This document shows positions 52,981 through 63,054 of a DNA stretch of 64,000 bases, piece after piece; position 1 is the first letter of the stretch, and each line of letters begins with the position of its first letter. The DNA lies in assembly GCF_963677685.1 (NCBI RefSeq), contig NZ_OY782185.1, positions 62,001 through 126,000 of the forward strand, written 5' to 3'. The position numbers and the translations under genes are program-made. The DNA comes from an uncultured Bacteroides sp. Lineage in GTDB: Bacteria; Bacteroidota; Bacteroidia; Bacteroidales; Bacteroidaceae. The notes under the pieces are model-generated. The model ran no database searches and was not told the DNA's origin. It saw nothing but the letters and a program-made list of their open reading frames with translations.

Positions 52981-53025
52981 CAAAAATAAGTGACTCAATC
53001 AGATATTTAGCTACACAAAAGTGTA
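52981..53025 (-). promoter_or_regulatory. Operator plus -7 box of the ThiF-like gene (site C)
   Basis: On the minus strand TACACTTTTGTGTA (53012-53025) is followed after exactly 23 nt by TATTTTTG (52981-52988), 26 nt before the ATG at 52954. This repeats the spacing seen at site A to the base, while the spacer sequence is different. Confidence 0.65.
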
Positions 53026-53169
53026 ATTTTTTAATATTTTCATTAAAGAGCGAATTCTTCAATAAATTTGATTCTGCATACCCTATTTTACATATTGATA
53101 AAACGACAGGAAATAATCATTTTTTAGGATCATCTTGAGAATAGGACTCATTCACTTAGGGAAAATCTA

Positions 53170-53432
53170 TTCTACAAGCTATCAAAAGAATGTGGCACGT
53201 CCGAAATTAGCACTATGATTCAACAAGGTAGAGGAATGGGGATATTCACATTTTAATACAGCGATGAGAACCTTTCAACAGCATTATGAAAGAATTCTGA
53301 ACTTCTTTATGGGCAGACAAACAATGCAGCAGCAGAATCTTCAATGCTAAGTAAAAAGCGTTCAGAGCAGACTTCAGAGGAGTAACAAATATGAAATTTT
53401 TCTTATTTAGAGTAGCTAGATTATATACCTAA
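53170..53432 (+). mobile_element. ISL3-family transposase, decayed C-terminal fragment
   Basis: The plus strand reads FNKVEEWGYSHFNTAMRTFQ, then QHYERILNFFMGRQT; after shifts come NAAAES and KAFRADFRGVTNMKFFLFRV with RLY. This matches the end of ISL3/ISAon1-type transposases, including the terminal ESFNAKxKAFR motif. At least two frameshifts and a stop show the copy is dead. Confidence 0.7.
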
Positions 53433-53510
53433 TCAAATGTTAAACTCCAAAGAATCTAAACTGAGCCTTCGTTTGTCTCTTATTGGCTTCACCTATATTA
53501 ACCTTCATAT

Positions 53511-53547
53511 AATAAATGCGGGAAGTTTAGAACTCCCCGCATTTATT
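53511..53547 (-). terminator. Terminator of the TCA operon
   Basis: Perfect 12-bp arms AATAAATGCGGG and CCCGCATTTATT with a 13-nt loop lie 40 nt downstream of the citrate synthase stop. The AT-rich ends make it a likely bidirectional terminator. Confidence 0.75.
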
Positions 53548-53586
53548 ATAGGATATGCCTCACAAGAATAGAGGCCTTAATTTATC

Positions 53587-54942
53587 TTATCGTTTCTTCA
53601 AAGGCATATATTCTGCCATATCAAGTACATTCTTATAAGCAGGACGGATAATACGTTTACCTTCAAAATTCAATTCTTCATTACGATGTGCACACCATCC
53701 TACAATACGTGCCATGGCAAAGAGTGGAGTGTAAATTTCCTGAGGAAGACCAATCATTTCATATACAAAGCCGGAATAGAAGTCCACATTACTTGATACC
53801 GTTTTACCATTGCCCTTAATTTTGGAAAAAGTAGCGATTGCACGTTCTTCCAGTAATTCAAGGAAGGTAAACTCACGTTCCCTACCTTTTTCTTTTGCCA
53901 AATCACGAGCTAAATCTTTCAATAAGATAGCACGAGGATCTGATATGGTATAAACAGCATGTCCGATTCCATAAATCAAACCCGTTTTATTATATACCTC
54001 TTTGTTTAACATCCGGGTAAAATAAGTATCTATTTCTTCCACATTAGTCCAATCGTGAATATTCTGCTCTAGATGATGAAACATATCAACAACCTGAATA
54101 TTCGCTCCTCCATGAAGTGGTCCTTTCAGAGAACCAATTCCGGCAGCAATTGATGAATAAGTATCTGTACCTGTGGAAGAAGTTACGCGAACGGTGAAAG
54201 TAGAGTTATTACCACCACCATGATCCGCCTGAAGGATAAGCAAGAGGTCAAGAGTACGTGCTTCCAATTGAGTATAACTCTTTTTCAACATAAAAAGGAA
54301 GTTTTCCGCTATCGAAAGCTTTTCTTGCGGATGGCGAATATGCAATGAACGCCCAAAAGTAGCATGCCTTAACATATTATAAGCATAAGCTATTATAGTA
54401 GGGAACTTAGAAATCAGGTCAATACTTTGCCTCATCAGATTATCACGAGAAGTGTCATCCGGATTCGGATCAAAAGTATACATTTCCAAAACACTACGAG
54501 CCAAGATATTCATTATATTAGAACCTTCCAGCTCAAGAATATTCATCTTTGTTTTTTGCCCTAAAGGCATATTGTCATTAATCAACTCTAAAAAAGAAGA
54601 TAACTGCTCTTTATCAGGCAAACTACCTGAAAGAAGTAAATAAGCCACTTCTTCGAAACCAAAACGTTTTTCCTTTACAGCACTATGCACAAGATCTTCT
54701 ACATCATATCCACGATAATAAAGTTTACCAGGAATAGGTTGTAATCCACCACCGGGAATACGTTCATAGCCAACCACATTTCCTACTTTCGTCAGCCCTA
54801 CAAGAACACCAGTACCATCATCATTACGCAAGCCGCGTTTTACATCATACTTAGTAAACAAATCATTATCTATCCGAGTACAATCTTTCATGTCTTCCGA
54901 TAACTTATATATGATATATTCCTTTTTCATCTGATTAGTCAT
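53587..54942 (-). CDS. gltA: Citrate synthase
   Basis: The 451-residue enzyme condenses acetyl-CoA and oxaloacetate. The start ATG is at 54942; MKKEY four codons in is an alternative. Active-site blocks are LLILQADHGGGNNSTFTVRV, with the first His, GPLHGGANIQ, and GIGHAVYTISDPRAILL, with the second His. The late Asp lies in SSNVDFYSGFVYEMIGLP. It is the last gene of the aconitase-IDH-synthase operon, 1 nt after icd, and is followed by a terminator. Confidence 0.95.
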   Translation of the reverse strand: MTNQMKKEYIIYKLSEDMKDCTRIDNDLFTKYDVKRGLRNDDGTGVLVGLTKVGNVVGYERIPGGGLQPIPGKLYYRGYDVEDLVHSAVKEKRFGFEEVAYLLLSGSLPDKEQLSSFLELINDNMPLGQKTKMNILELEGSNIMNILARSVLEMYTFDPNPDDTSRDNLMRQSIDLISKFPTIIAYAYNMLRHATFGRSLHIRHPQEKLSIAENFLFMLKKSYTQLEARTLDLLLILQADHGGGNNSTFTVRVTSSTGTDTYSSIAAGIGSLKGPLHGGANIQVVDMFHHLEQNIHDWTNVEEIDTYFTRMLNKEVYNKTGLIYGIGHAVYTISDPRAILLKDLARDLAKEKGREREFTFLELLEERAIATFSKIKGNGKTVSSNVDFYSGFVYEMIGLPQEIYTPLFAMARIVGWCAHRNEELNFEGKRIIRPAYKNVLDMAEYMPLKKR

Positions 54943-54943
54943 T

Positions 54944-56146
54944 TTAATAGTTATTCATTTTTTCTATTTTTTCAGCTATTTCATGAGTAAAAGCAGAAGT
55001 AGACAAAGCCTTTCCACCCGGTATGAATCGCGCCAAATCATTCGTAGCCCTCCCATCAGCAAAACTTTCTTCTAGGGCGTCAATAATCAAATCAGCAGCC
55101 TCTTGCCATCCGAAATATTCAAGCATCATCACTGCCGATAAAAGAAGAGAACAAGGATTTACTATATCTTTCCCAGCAATATTGGGTGCTGTACCATGTG
55201 TTGCCTCAAATATTGCATGTCCTGAATCATAATTAATATTTGCACCCGGAGCAATACCAATACCACCTACCATGGCAGCCAACTGATCTGAGATATAATC
55301 TCCATTTAAATTTAGAGTTGCAATAACAGAATAGTCTTCAGGTACAAGCAATGTGTTTTGCAAAAAAGCATCAGCAATACAATCCTTTATAATTAATTTC
55401 CCTGTACTAATATATTCTCCAAATTCGCGTTCAGCTAATTCATATCCCCATTTTTTGAAACCACCTTCAGTAAATTTCATAATATTTCCTTTATGCACCA
55501 AAGTTACCGAAGGTAATTCATGCTCAATAGCATACAGGCAGGCAGCACGTACCAACCTTTCAGTTCCCTCCTTGGAAACAGGCTTTACACCAAAAGAAGA
55601 TGTTTCTGGGAAACGAACTTTAGAAACTCCCATTTCATCACGCAGGAAATTATAGAATTTCTTGGCTTCTGGAGTGCCGGCTTCCCATTCAATGCCGGCG
55701 TAAATATCTTCAGTATTTTCACGGAAGATGTGCATAGCAACCTTTTCAGGTTCTTTTATCGGAGAAACAACTCCGCGGAACCAACGAACCGGACGCAAAC
55801 ACACATACAGGTCCAATGTCTGTCTCAAAGTGACATTCAGAGACCTGATACCTCCTCCGATCGGAGTAGTCAGAGGGCCTTTAATTCCTACCAAATATTC
55901 TTCAAAAGCCAACATCGTTTCATCAGGAAGCCAAGAACCTGTTTCTTTAAAGGCTTTCTCTCCTGCCAGCACTTCTATCCAGTCTATTTTTCGTTTACCG
56001 CCGTAAACCTTAAGTATAGCTGCATCTACAATCTGTTGCATTGCAGGTGTAATCTCTACCCCCACACCGTCACCGGTAATAAAAGGTACAGTCGGATTAT
56101 CAGGAACCAACAACTTTCCCCCTTTGTGTTTTACTATCTTGCTCAT
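54944..56146 (-). CDS. icd: Isocitrate dehydrogenase (NADP)
   Basis: The 400-residue enzyme converts isocitrate to 2-oxoglutarate. Visible motifs are [17 protein letters not shown] at the N-terminus and [18 protein letters not shown], the phosphorylation-loop region. [20 protein letters not shown] and [20 protein letters not shown] are typical of the family. It is placed between aconitase (4-nt gap) and citrate synthase (1-nt gap), so the three are translated from one message. Confidence 0.95.
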   Translation of the reverse strand: MSKIVKHKGGKLLVPDNPTVPFITGDGVGVEITPAMQQIVDAAILKVYGGKRKIDWIEVLAGEKAFKETGSWLPDETMLAFEEYLVGIKGPLTTPIGGGIRSLNVTLRQTLDLYVCLRPVRWFRGVVSPIKEPEKVAMHIFRENTEDIYAGIEWEAGTPEAKKFYNFLRDEMGVSKVRFPETSSFGVKPVSKEGTERLVRAACLYAIEHELPSVTLVHKGNIMKFTEGGFKKWGYELAEREFGEYISTGKLIIKDCIADAFLQNTLLVPEDYSVIATLNLNGDYISDQLAAMVGGIGIAPGANINYDSGHAIFEATHGTAPNIAGKDIVNPCSLLLSAVMMLEYFGWQEAADLIIDALEESFADGRATNDLARFIPGGKALSTSAFTHEIAEKIEKMNNY

Positions 56147-56150
56147 TTCT

Positions 56151-58394
56151 CTATTTTGTATTTAGTGCAGAGCCGGCTTTGAACCAAGCAATCTGCTGCT
56201 TATTATAAGTATGCTGTGCCTCAAAACTATGCTGACTTCCGTCTGCATGTTTCACAATTACTTGAAAGTTTTTTCCCGGAGCAAACTCTTTCAAGCCCAA
56301 CACAGAAATAATATCATTTTCTTGTATGCAATCATAATCCTCTCTATTCAAAAATGTCAAAGCCAACATTCCTTGCTTTTTAAGGTTGGTTTCATGAATG
56401 CGTGCAAAACTCTTAGCCAGAATTACTTTAACATTCAAAAAACGAGGTTCCATAGCAGCATGTTCTCTACTAGATCCTTCACCATAATTATCTTCCGCCA
56501 CTACAATAGATGAAATTCCCGCAGTTTTATATTGCTTAGCAGTAGCGGAAACCGTATCATAAATACTTGTCAAACGATTCCAAACTTTATTCGTTTCACC
56601 ATTGAAGGCATTAACAGCTCCCATTAGCATATTATCGGATATATTTTCCAGATGACCACGAAAACGGAGCCAAGGACCTGCCATAGATATGTGGTCAGTA
56701 GTACATTTACCTTGAGCTTTAATAAGCAACGGCATATCGACTAAATCATCACCATCCCATGAAGCAAAAGGTGTTAGCAATTGCAAACGCTTGGAGTTAG
56801 GATCAACACTGATGGAAGTAGCACCTCCCATAGGAGCTAAGTAGCCCATTATACCGGAAAGAAAACCTTCAGCAGGTAATTCATCTCCCTTAGGTTCCAC
56901 TAATCTTACTTGCTCTCCATTTTCATTCGTCAAGGTGTCTGTCAAAGGATTAAAACACAAATCTCCCGCAATGGTTAACGCCATAGTGAGTTCAGGTGAA
57001 GCAACGAAAGCAAATGTATTTGGATTACCATCAGCACGTTTTGCAAAATTTCGATTAAAAGAAGTTACAATAGAATTCTTTCGGGTAGGATCATCCGTAT
57101 GGCGTTTCCATTGCCCGATACACGGTCCGCACGCATTGGCCATAATTACAGCTCCTGCCGTTTTAAAAGTCTCAATCATCCCATCTCGTTCGGCAGTAGC
57201 CCGTATCTGCTCCGACCCCGGATTCACAATCAAAGGAGAAGCAATCTTCACCTTTTTATCCACAGCCTGACGCATTACCGAAGCAGCTCTGCTAATATCC
57301 TGATAGGAAGAGTTGGTACATGAACCAATCAATCCCACTTCCATCTTACGAGGATAGTCATTCGCCTTTACTTTTGCGGCAAACTCAGAAATAGGAGTAG
57401 CAGCATCCGGAGTAAAAGGACCATTAATATAAGGTTCGAGAGTTGTCAAATCAATTTCGATAACCCGGTCATAATAAGCTTCAGGATTAGCAATAATCTC
57501 ATCATCCGCACGAAGCTCAGAAGCAACTCTATCAGCCATGTCAGCAACTAGAGTTCTAGAGGTAGATCGTAAATAAACTGCCATTCTTTCATCATAAGGG
57601 AATAAAGAAGTGGTAGCACCAACTTCGGCACCCATGTTGCAAATCGTGGCCTTTCCAGTAGCAGAAAGAGAAGTTGTACCTTCTCCAAAATATTCTATAA
57701 TGGCATTTGTTCCACCTTTAACAGTCAAAATACCTGCCAACTTTAAAATCACATCCTTAGGCGAAGCCCAACCATTCAATTTCCCAGTTAGCTTTACACC
57801 GATCAATTTAGGCATTTTTAGTTCCCACTCCATGCCTGTCATTACATCAACAGCATCGGCACCGCCAACGCCAATAGCAACCATTCCCAATCCACCGGCA
57901 TTCGGAGTATGAGAATCAGTACCTACCATCATTCCACCAGGGAAAGCATAATTCTCAAGAACAACCTGATGGATAATACCTGCTCCCGGTTGCCAAAAAC
58001 CAATTCCGTATTTTGAAGAAACATCTCTTAAAAAATCATACACTTCACGATTCGTCTCCGTAGCTGTCACAATATCCTCTCTAGCCCCTTTATAGGCTTG
58101 AATGAGGTGATCACAATGCACAGTGGAAGGCACAGCTACTTTTTCTTTACCCGCATTCATAAACTGCAACAAGGCCATCTGAGCTGTAGCATCCTGCATT
58201 GCTACTCTATCGGGACGAAAATCTACGTAATCTACTCCACGTTGATACGATTTTAACGCAGCTTCATTATAAAGATGAACATACAATATCTTTTCCGCAA
58301 GTGCGAGCGGACGATTTAAAGCTCGTTTTGCTCGTATTATTTTCTCAGAGTAAGAAGCATAAAAAGCCTCTAACATTTCTTTATCGTATACCAT
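56151..58394 (-). CDS. acn: Aconitate hydratase
   Basis: The 747-residue enzyme isomerises citrate to isocitrate with a 4Fe-4S cluster. Cluster ligands are visible in [11 protein letters not shown] and [11 protein letters not shown]. Other landmarks are [20 protein letters not shown] and the C-terminal domain-4 block [20 protein letters not shown]. The length fits the mitochondrial-type aconitase. It is the first gene of the operon; the upstream gap to 58640 is AT-rich with no clear promoter picked out. Confidence 0.95.
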   Translation of the reverse strand: MVYDKEMLEAFYASYSEKIIRAKRALNRPLALAEKILYVHLYNEAALKSYQRGVDYVDFRPDRVAMQDATAQMALLQFMNAGKEKVAVPSTVHCDHLIQAYKGAREDIVTATETNREVYDFLRDVSSKYGIGFWQPGAGIIHQVVLENYAFPGGMMVGTDSHTPNAGGLGMVAIGVGGADAVDVMTGMEWELKMPKLIGVKLTGKLNGWASPKDVILKLAGILTVKGGTNAIIEYFGEGTTSLSATGKATICNMGAEVGATTSLFPYDERMAVYLRSTSRTLVADMADRVASELRADDEIIANPEAYYDRVIEIDLTTLEPYINGPFTPDAATPISEFAAKVKANDYPRKMEVGLIGSCTNSSYQDISRAASVMRQAVDKKVKIASPLIVNPGSEQIRATAERDGMIETFKTAGAVIMANACGPCIGQWKRHTDDPTRKNSIVTSFNRNFAKRADGNPNTFAFVASPELTMALTIAGDLCFNPLTDTLTNENGEQVRLVEPKGDELPAEGFLSGIMGYLAPMGGATSISVDPNSKRLQLLTPFASWDGDDLVDMPLLIKAQGKCTTDHISMAGPWLRFRGHLENISDNMLMGAVNAFNGETNKVWNRLTSIYDTVSATAKQYKTAGISSIVVAEDNYGEGSSREHAAMEPRFLNVKVILAKSFARIHETNLKKQGMLALTFLNREDYDCIQENDIISVLGLKEFAPGKNFQVIVKHADGSQHSFEAQHTYNKQQIAWFKAGSALNTK

Positions 58395-58639
58395 TGCTAT
58401 ATATGTTTTTGTAGATAAAAATACTGTATTATTTATAATTCTACATAATAACGAGCAAAAAAGCTGTAATGTTTAACAGAAAGCATCTTTTTTATGATTA
58501 TAAAGAGAATAAATATATAAAATTGGTAGCAAATGCATATAAAATAGAATAAGTGAACAAGGATAGTAAAAGTTTTCTTAACTCCATACCTGACCTACAA
58601 CATTAACTAATCCTTTTGCATATAAAATAAAAACATGAG
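58395..58639. other. AT-rich gap upstream of aconitase
   Basis: This 245-bp stretch should hold the aconitase operon promoter. No -7/-33 pair stands out and no coding remnant was recognised. Confidence 0.3.
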
Positions 58640-59623
58640 AAAAAAGTATTTCAACGCCAAACGCAGACAATCGGAATAGAAAAAGAAATTAAACGTAGCC
58701 TATGCTGGTATCCGATCGCTTCCGGACAAAGTTTTACAACTCAATCAATCAACTCGTCATTACGATAAAAAAGGATAGAAGAAAATTAATCAATTAGGAG
58801 TCTAGCTCTATTTTGTTTGTCGAGCCTAGCTATCGAACTATGTTTGAAGCATTAGCCGACATTATTTGGGCAAAGAGTAATCGACTCGCTGGAGTTCATG
58901 AAACTCTTCTTAGCGACACAATTCCTCGTAGCCGAGAATTTTTTCCGCAGCGATTTTCCTTGATTAAACAACAATTTAAAAAGACACTAAAATAAGTTAT
59001 AAGAGGCAAAAACGTGGCGATAGTACATGGAGCTCCCGAAAGAGGGAAAACCAGCACCATTATTAAAACTATTTACTAAACTTTGCAACGAAAGAACCAA
59101 TTGATAGTTTATGCACAAAGTAACACTGCCACTGATTGGATATCAGAGAAATTAGCGGACAGAGACATAGGCATATTACGCATAGGTAGCTCCTCTAGAG
59201 TAAATGACAGATAGTCAAGGTGAATAACCCTATTAGAATGATCCGATATTTCCGACTGCAAATATAACAAAAAGTTTGTATAGGGTGTATCAATAAACCT
59301 GAAGCTGATTTATCAATTTCAAAGTTATAAACCTATATCAAGAAAGTAGGAGAAGAACGGGACTTAAATAAACAAATCGATTTTGGAATCAAATCACCAT
59401 CCATGCTTTAGACAGTTTTTAAGATCAGAGAAGAGATGTTATATTTATCAGCTTGGTGCACGCCAATAAGAATAGGCAAATTGTTTTTTTTAATGATTTT
59501 AGACGAATGAATGTCTCCACTACCCGAGCTCGTATGAAATTAACTATCATTGGCAATGCTTCTACATTAGCAAGCCATACATTTTAAATATATATAGAAA
59601 GAAAGAAGCATTAAAAGAATAGC
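58640..59623 (+). pseudogene. UPF1/SMUBP-2-like superfamily I helicase, decayed
   Basis: Several frames carry helicase pieces in the right order. These are LCWYPIASGQ (about 58700), FEALADIIWAKSNRLAGVHE (58813-58995), VAIVHGAPERGKTSTIIKTI (degenerate Walker A, about 59013-59080), VYAQSNTATDWISEKLADRD and then ILRIGSSSRVN. Near the end LNVSTTRARMKLTIIGNAS matches the motif VI region NVAxTRARMKL. Many stops and shifts lie between, and the central part is lost. It is a dead copy of a gene of more than 600 codons. Confidence 0.75.
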
Positions 59624-59720
59624 TAGCCCCAAATAAGTACGACCATTAATTAGACAAGAGAAAAAGTTCTATCAAACCATTGCAGAATTAGCTCATAATC
59701 AAGATCTCTATTACACTTAG
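59624..59720 (+). other. Short open remnant before the terminator
   Basis: A stretch ending in TAG at 59720 reads RPLIRQEKKFYQTIAELAHN and QDLYYT. It has protein-like composition but no start and was not matched to a family. It may be a further scrap of a plus-strand gene. Confidence 0.25.
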
Positions 59721-59724
59721 TAAG

Positions 59725-59759
59725 TAACGGGATATTTCTTTTTAAGAAATATCCCGTTA
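59725..59759 (-). terminator. Strong terminator of the right-edge lipoprotein operon
   Basis: Perfect 16-bp arms TAACGGGATATTTCTT and AAGAAATATCCCGTTA with a 3-nt loop lie 53 nt downstream of the BACON gene stop. Confidence 0.8.
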
Positions 59760-59811
59760 TACATATGTAAACGACTATAATTAAGTAAAATACATATCAA
59801 TAGATACAAAT

Positions 59812-60867
59812 TTATCGATATAATATTAAATCATAAACTTGATCCAAATATCCAACACTACTATCACTGCTCAATGTTGATGAATCAAAAGCCCAGATAG
59901 CAAGCCCAGTAATAACTTGACCGCTCCATGTACCATTATCTCCAAAGCGAAGCATAAAATTGCCTTCCGTATCTACAGCCCCAGTTCCCCCATAAGAGAG
60001 CCCAGCATCCCACGAAAGAGAGCCGTCTTTAGATAAAACAACACTATACAAATAATAAGTATTAGCATACATGCCCAAAGCGCTAGCAGTCTTTATATTT
60101 AAATATCCATTAGAAAAATCACAAGGAAAAGTGTATGTTGTCCCAACAGATTCGACTGGAAAATTCAACATAAGATTTCCCTCATTATCCTTTTCTAGTA
60201 TTACCGTTGCAACAAGATCCATTCCATCTGAATTTGTATATTCAGCCGTCCAAGTACCTATGAGATCTTCTTTTTCATATTGAGAAAAGAAAAAAGTTTT
60301 CGTAACACTTCCACTGACAAGTGTCACTTCTGCTGCGCGAGGCGCTCCAGTCTCGTTCTTAGCAGCCATGAACGTCAATTTACCATCTTCATCAACATAA
60401 CTCAACCAAGACTTAGCAGTTTCAGAAACATTTACCACGTAAGGAGAAGTACTAGATACAATAAAAGAGGTTGTTCCACCTATATTAGAAAATGTACCAT
60501 TAAAATCTTCTGTATCAAAGTCAATAGCCAAACCTTCTTGATGCAAAGTCAGTTGAGATTTCAACTTTCCATTACTAATCATAACAAGTCCATCACGGCT
60601 TTCCTTTGATCCATTTTCAGTAACGGTAACCTTTACTATATTATCAGACACAATTAGTGTACACCAATCAACAGATGACGTTGCAATTAAATTCGCACTA
60701 TCATGCATTTCAATATTACTACTTCCTCCTGCTGATTTAAAGTATAAATTCGAGCTAATTACTTCTAATGAATCTGGAACTTTATAGACATAGTCATCAT
60801 TTCCATCACAAGCTACAACACAAAAAGTGAAGAGCAACAAAGCGAACAAATTATATATATTTTTCAT
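59812..60867 (-). CDS. BACON-domain lipoprotein
   Basis: The 351-residue protein has a lipoprotein signal (FTFCVVAC, Cys at about 20). One or two BACON-type Ig-like domains follow (FKSAGGSSNIEMHDSANLIA, then SVDWCTLIVSDNIVKVTV and LTLHQEG, with a second set SSTSPYVVNVSETAKSWLSY). The C-terminal part is a beta domain (LIGTWTAEYTNSDGMDLVAT) resembling DUF4302-associated modules. BACON domains probably bind mucin or glycans. It is the last gene of the operon with a DUF4302 protein 4 nt upstream. Confidence 0.82.
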   Translation of the reverse strand: MKNIYNLFALLLFTFCVVACDGNDDYVYKVPDSLEVISSNLYFKSAGGSSNIEMHDSANLIATSSVDWCTLIVSDNIVKVTVTENGSKESRDGLVMISNGKLKSQLTLHQEGLAIDFDTEDFNGTFSNIGGTTSFIVSSTSPYVVNVSETAKSWLSYVDEDGKLTFMAAKNETGAPRAAEVTLVSGSVTKTFFFSQYEKEDLIGTWTAEYTNSDGMDLVATVILEKDNEGNLMLNFPVESVGTTYTFPCDFSNGYLNIKTASALGMYANTYYLYSVVLSKDGSLSWDAGLSYGGTGAVDTEGNFMLRFGDNGTWSGQVITGLAIWAFDSSTLSSDSSVGYLDQVYDLILYR

Positions 60868-60871
60868 CTAT

Positions 60872-62125
60872 CTATTTATTTAAACTTGACTTCACTAGTT
60901 TAGGAGTTCTAATTCTCTCAAGAGTGCCTGCGGTTGTACCAGAAGCTGGCTCACCAGTAAACGCATATGCCAAAAACGAATCTGCTGAACCATATACACC
61001 ATTATCTTTAAATGTAATAGTAAACGGCTCAGTTGTACTATTTATCCCCTCTAAGCCAGAACCTGCTGACCACGTTAAATAACCAGCAGTAGTATCCCAA
61101 GGACATAAATAGATACTATAACTTGAGAATTTTCCTAAATATTGGAAAAGAATAGAGATAGAACCAGATTTGCGGACATAACTTGCCTGAATGTCATACA
61201 TCGTCGATAACCCCTTAATTGTATACGTTTTATTATCGTCATTAGCTATTAATTCAACTGTTTGATTTCCATAAGTGTATGTTCCCTCCAATTCAGTATA
61301 CATTTTATATCCATCGGGATAAACTCCTTCTAATTTTGCTGAAACACCTGTATCCGAACAGGTAAAAGCTACATTTGCCACATCATAGGTAAAGTTCTCC
61401 ATTATAATTCCGTTAATATTCAGTGGTTCATAATATTTCAACCCCTCAGGAGTATACATAAAAGGAACCATTTTATTAACTACATTTCCATCTTTATCCG
61501 TATAAGTAAATTCGAAAGAATGAGAAGTTTGTTCAAAGAATGCAACTTTTTTATCATTCACAATCAAATTATATGTACCCAAGAAAGCATTATTTTCTGT
61601 ATTCACAACCTCATCAAGGTAATCACTCCACTGCTTATTTTCAGGCATAGGAGTCATTACAACTTTAGCATTTGTTTTTTTTCCACTTAACACCACTTGC
61701 TCAGCAGAGGCACTCATTATTGTAAATTCAAAATCGCCCCCATAGCTCTCTGTTGGGGCACTAAAAATATGCATAATCTCATTATAAGTATCAAATGATA
61801 AAATAGGTCCTGCACTTTGTTTTAAAGAATAAAGGCTTTTTACCTCATCTCCACTATTATATAACTCACTAGAAAGCGTTGCTATACCATCTTCAGAAAA
61901 AGACACTAAGACATTATAGCCTCCAGAAGGCTCTGTAGAAGACGGATAATACTCCATTAGCCAGCCATTCTTTGCACTAGAAAGAATCGCTTTATCAGCT
62001 TGCATAGCTGCAGTTATACGATTAGCAGAAGAATCGCCAAAGATATCATTGTCATCCTGTAAAGAGCATGAGCCTAATATCAATGTAGCAAACATGCATA
62101 TAATCATTAATAGTTTTCTTTCCAT
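60872..62125 (-). CDS. DUF4302 lipoprotein
   Basis: The 417-residue protein has a lipoprotein signal (CMFATLILGSC). The DUF4302 pattern follows: NRITAAMQADKAILSSAKNG, GWLMEYYPSSTEPSGGYNVL and LYSLKQSAGPILSFDTYNEI. Members accompany SusD-like and metallopeptidase lipoproteins in Bacteroidetes; the function is unknown. It begins 11 nt after the metallopeptidase stop. Confidence 0.88.
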   Translation of the reverse strand: MERKLLMIICMFATLILGSCSLQDDNDIFGDSSANRITAAMQADKAILSSAKNGWLMEYYPSSTEPSGGYNVLVSFSEDGIATLSSELYNSGDEVKSLYSLKQSAGPILSFDTYNEIMHIFSAPTESYGGDFEFTIMSASAEQVVLSGKKTNAKVVMTPMPENKQWSDYLDEVVNTENNAFLGTYNLIVNDKKVAFFEQTSHSFEFTYTDKDGNVVNKMVPFMYTPEGLKYYEPLNINGIIMENFTYDVANVAFTCSDTGVSAKLEGVYPDGYKMYTELEGTYTYGNQTVELIANDDNKTYTIKGLSTMYDIQASYVRKSGSISILFQYLGKFSSYSIYLCPWDTTAGYLTWSAGSGLEGINSTTEPFTITFKDNGVYGSADSFLAYAFTGEPASGTTAGTLERIRTPKLVKSSLNK

Positions 62126-62136
62126 AACAGGTTTTG

Positions 62137-63042
62137 TTAATTTAATGTTTCTAAATCAAGTTCTTTTGCTTCATTTAGTCGACGTTGTACAATTTTTTGT
62201 AATTCTACTATATCAATATCCCATTTCCCTCTTAGATATTCCTTCACAATATCAAATTTTGCCTCTATTTTTTCTGCACCATCACTTGCCTTTTGAAGAA
62301 GTTCATCCCAATAATCTGCTCCATATACAACATAAATAGATAAAGTTTCAACAAAATCTTCTTGTGGTTCAGAAGATGCATATGCACTAACAAAGCCCAT
62401 TTCCAAGGCTTCTGTATCTCCAGTATTCATGTAATCACCTACATTTACCCAGCTTGGTCCTTGATAATTATTAGATATTAAATTAAAATCAGTTGTATAG
62501 TTTTTCGTTTGATGCAGAATATGTGCAAATTCATGAAACATTGTCTTTATATAATTATATTTTACAAAGTCCAAATTCAGGTTTTGAGGATTAATTGTAT
62601 TAACATTTGTCAAAAAAATCTTCATTCCTCCTTCTGCTGTGCCCAATACAACAGAGCCATCATCATTATATTCAGGAGAACCTATTAGCTGAATCATACG
62701 GGGGGTATACCTTCTCAAGAAATCTCTACCCATCAATTCATTATAAGAATCAATCCATAAATATTTAATCAATTTTGCCAACACTATCGCTTTATCATAT
62801 TCCGCAGGAATAACGTTATAGTCCTGATCTACTTCCTTATCATCATAACGATAGTTAAACTGAATGTTATATGGATACGTATAATTAGTAAGCAACCATT
62901 TATCAAAATCGTTCTCTACAGTTTCAGTATTCTTAAAGATAGACTCTGAGCTCAATTTATCATCATCATTACATGACATAGCAAATACTACAGCAAACAT
63001 TAAAGCTGTCCAAAAACTTATTTTCTTTATCAATATATTCAT
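62137..63042 (-). CDS. Zinc-binding metallopeptidase lipoprotein (Peptidase_Mx1 type)
   Basis: The 301-residue protein has a lipoprotein signal (VVFAMSC). The zinc motif HEFAH lies in KTMFHEFAHILHQTKNYTTD at about residue 170. Downstream are FVSAYASSEPQEDFVETLSI (with a possible third ligand) and a helical tail (LQKIVQRRLNEA). It sits between a SusD-like protein and DUF4302 and is probably surface-exposed. Substrate unknown, possibly a host or dietary protein or glycoprotein. Confidence 0.88.
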   Translation of the reverse strand: MNILIKKISFWTALMFAVVFAMSCNDDDKLSSESIFKNTETVENDFDKWLLTNYTYPYNIQFNYRYDDKEVDQDYNVIPAEYDKAIVLAKLIKYLWIDSYNELMGRDFLRRYTPRMIQLIGSPEYNDDGSVVLGTAEGGMKIFLTNVNTINPQNLNLDFVKYNYIKTMFHEFAHILHQTKNYTTDFNLISNNYQGPSWVNVGDYMNTGDTEALEMGFVSAYASSEPQEDFVETLSIYVVYGADYWDELLQKASDGAEKIEAKFDIVKEYLRGKWDIDIVELQKIVQRRLNEAKELDLETLN

Positions 63043-63054
63043 ATCTTCATACTT

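Larger units (their letters stand above)
53026..53586. other. Gap with ISL3-type remnant and gltA terminator
   Basis: The 561-bp gap contains the ISL3 remnant and the terminator of the TCA operon, listed separately. Nothing else was recognised. Confidence 0.5.

Noticed and set aside
52955..53062. Longer reading of the ThiF-like gene
   Set aside because: It would put the operator and -7 box inside the coding sequence, and the E1 fold starts after the ATG at 52954.
58813..58995. Open frame of 60 residues taken as a separate gene
   Set aside because: Its residues match an internal part of the UPF1-like helicase, with further pieces in other frames on both sides.
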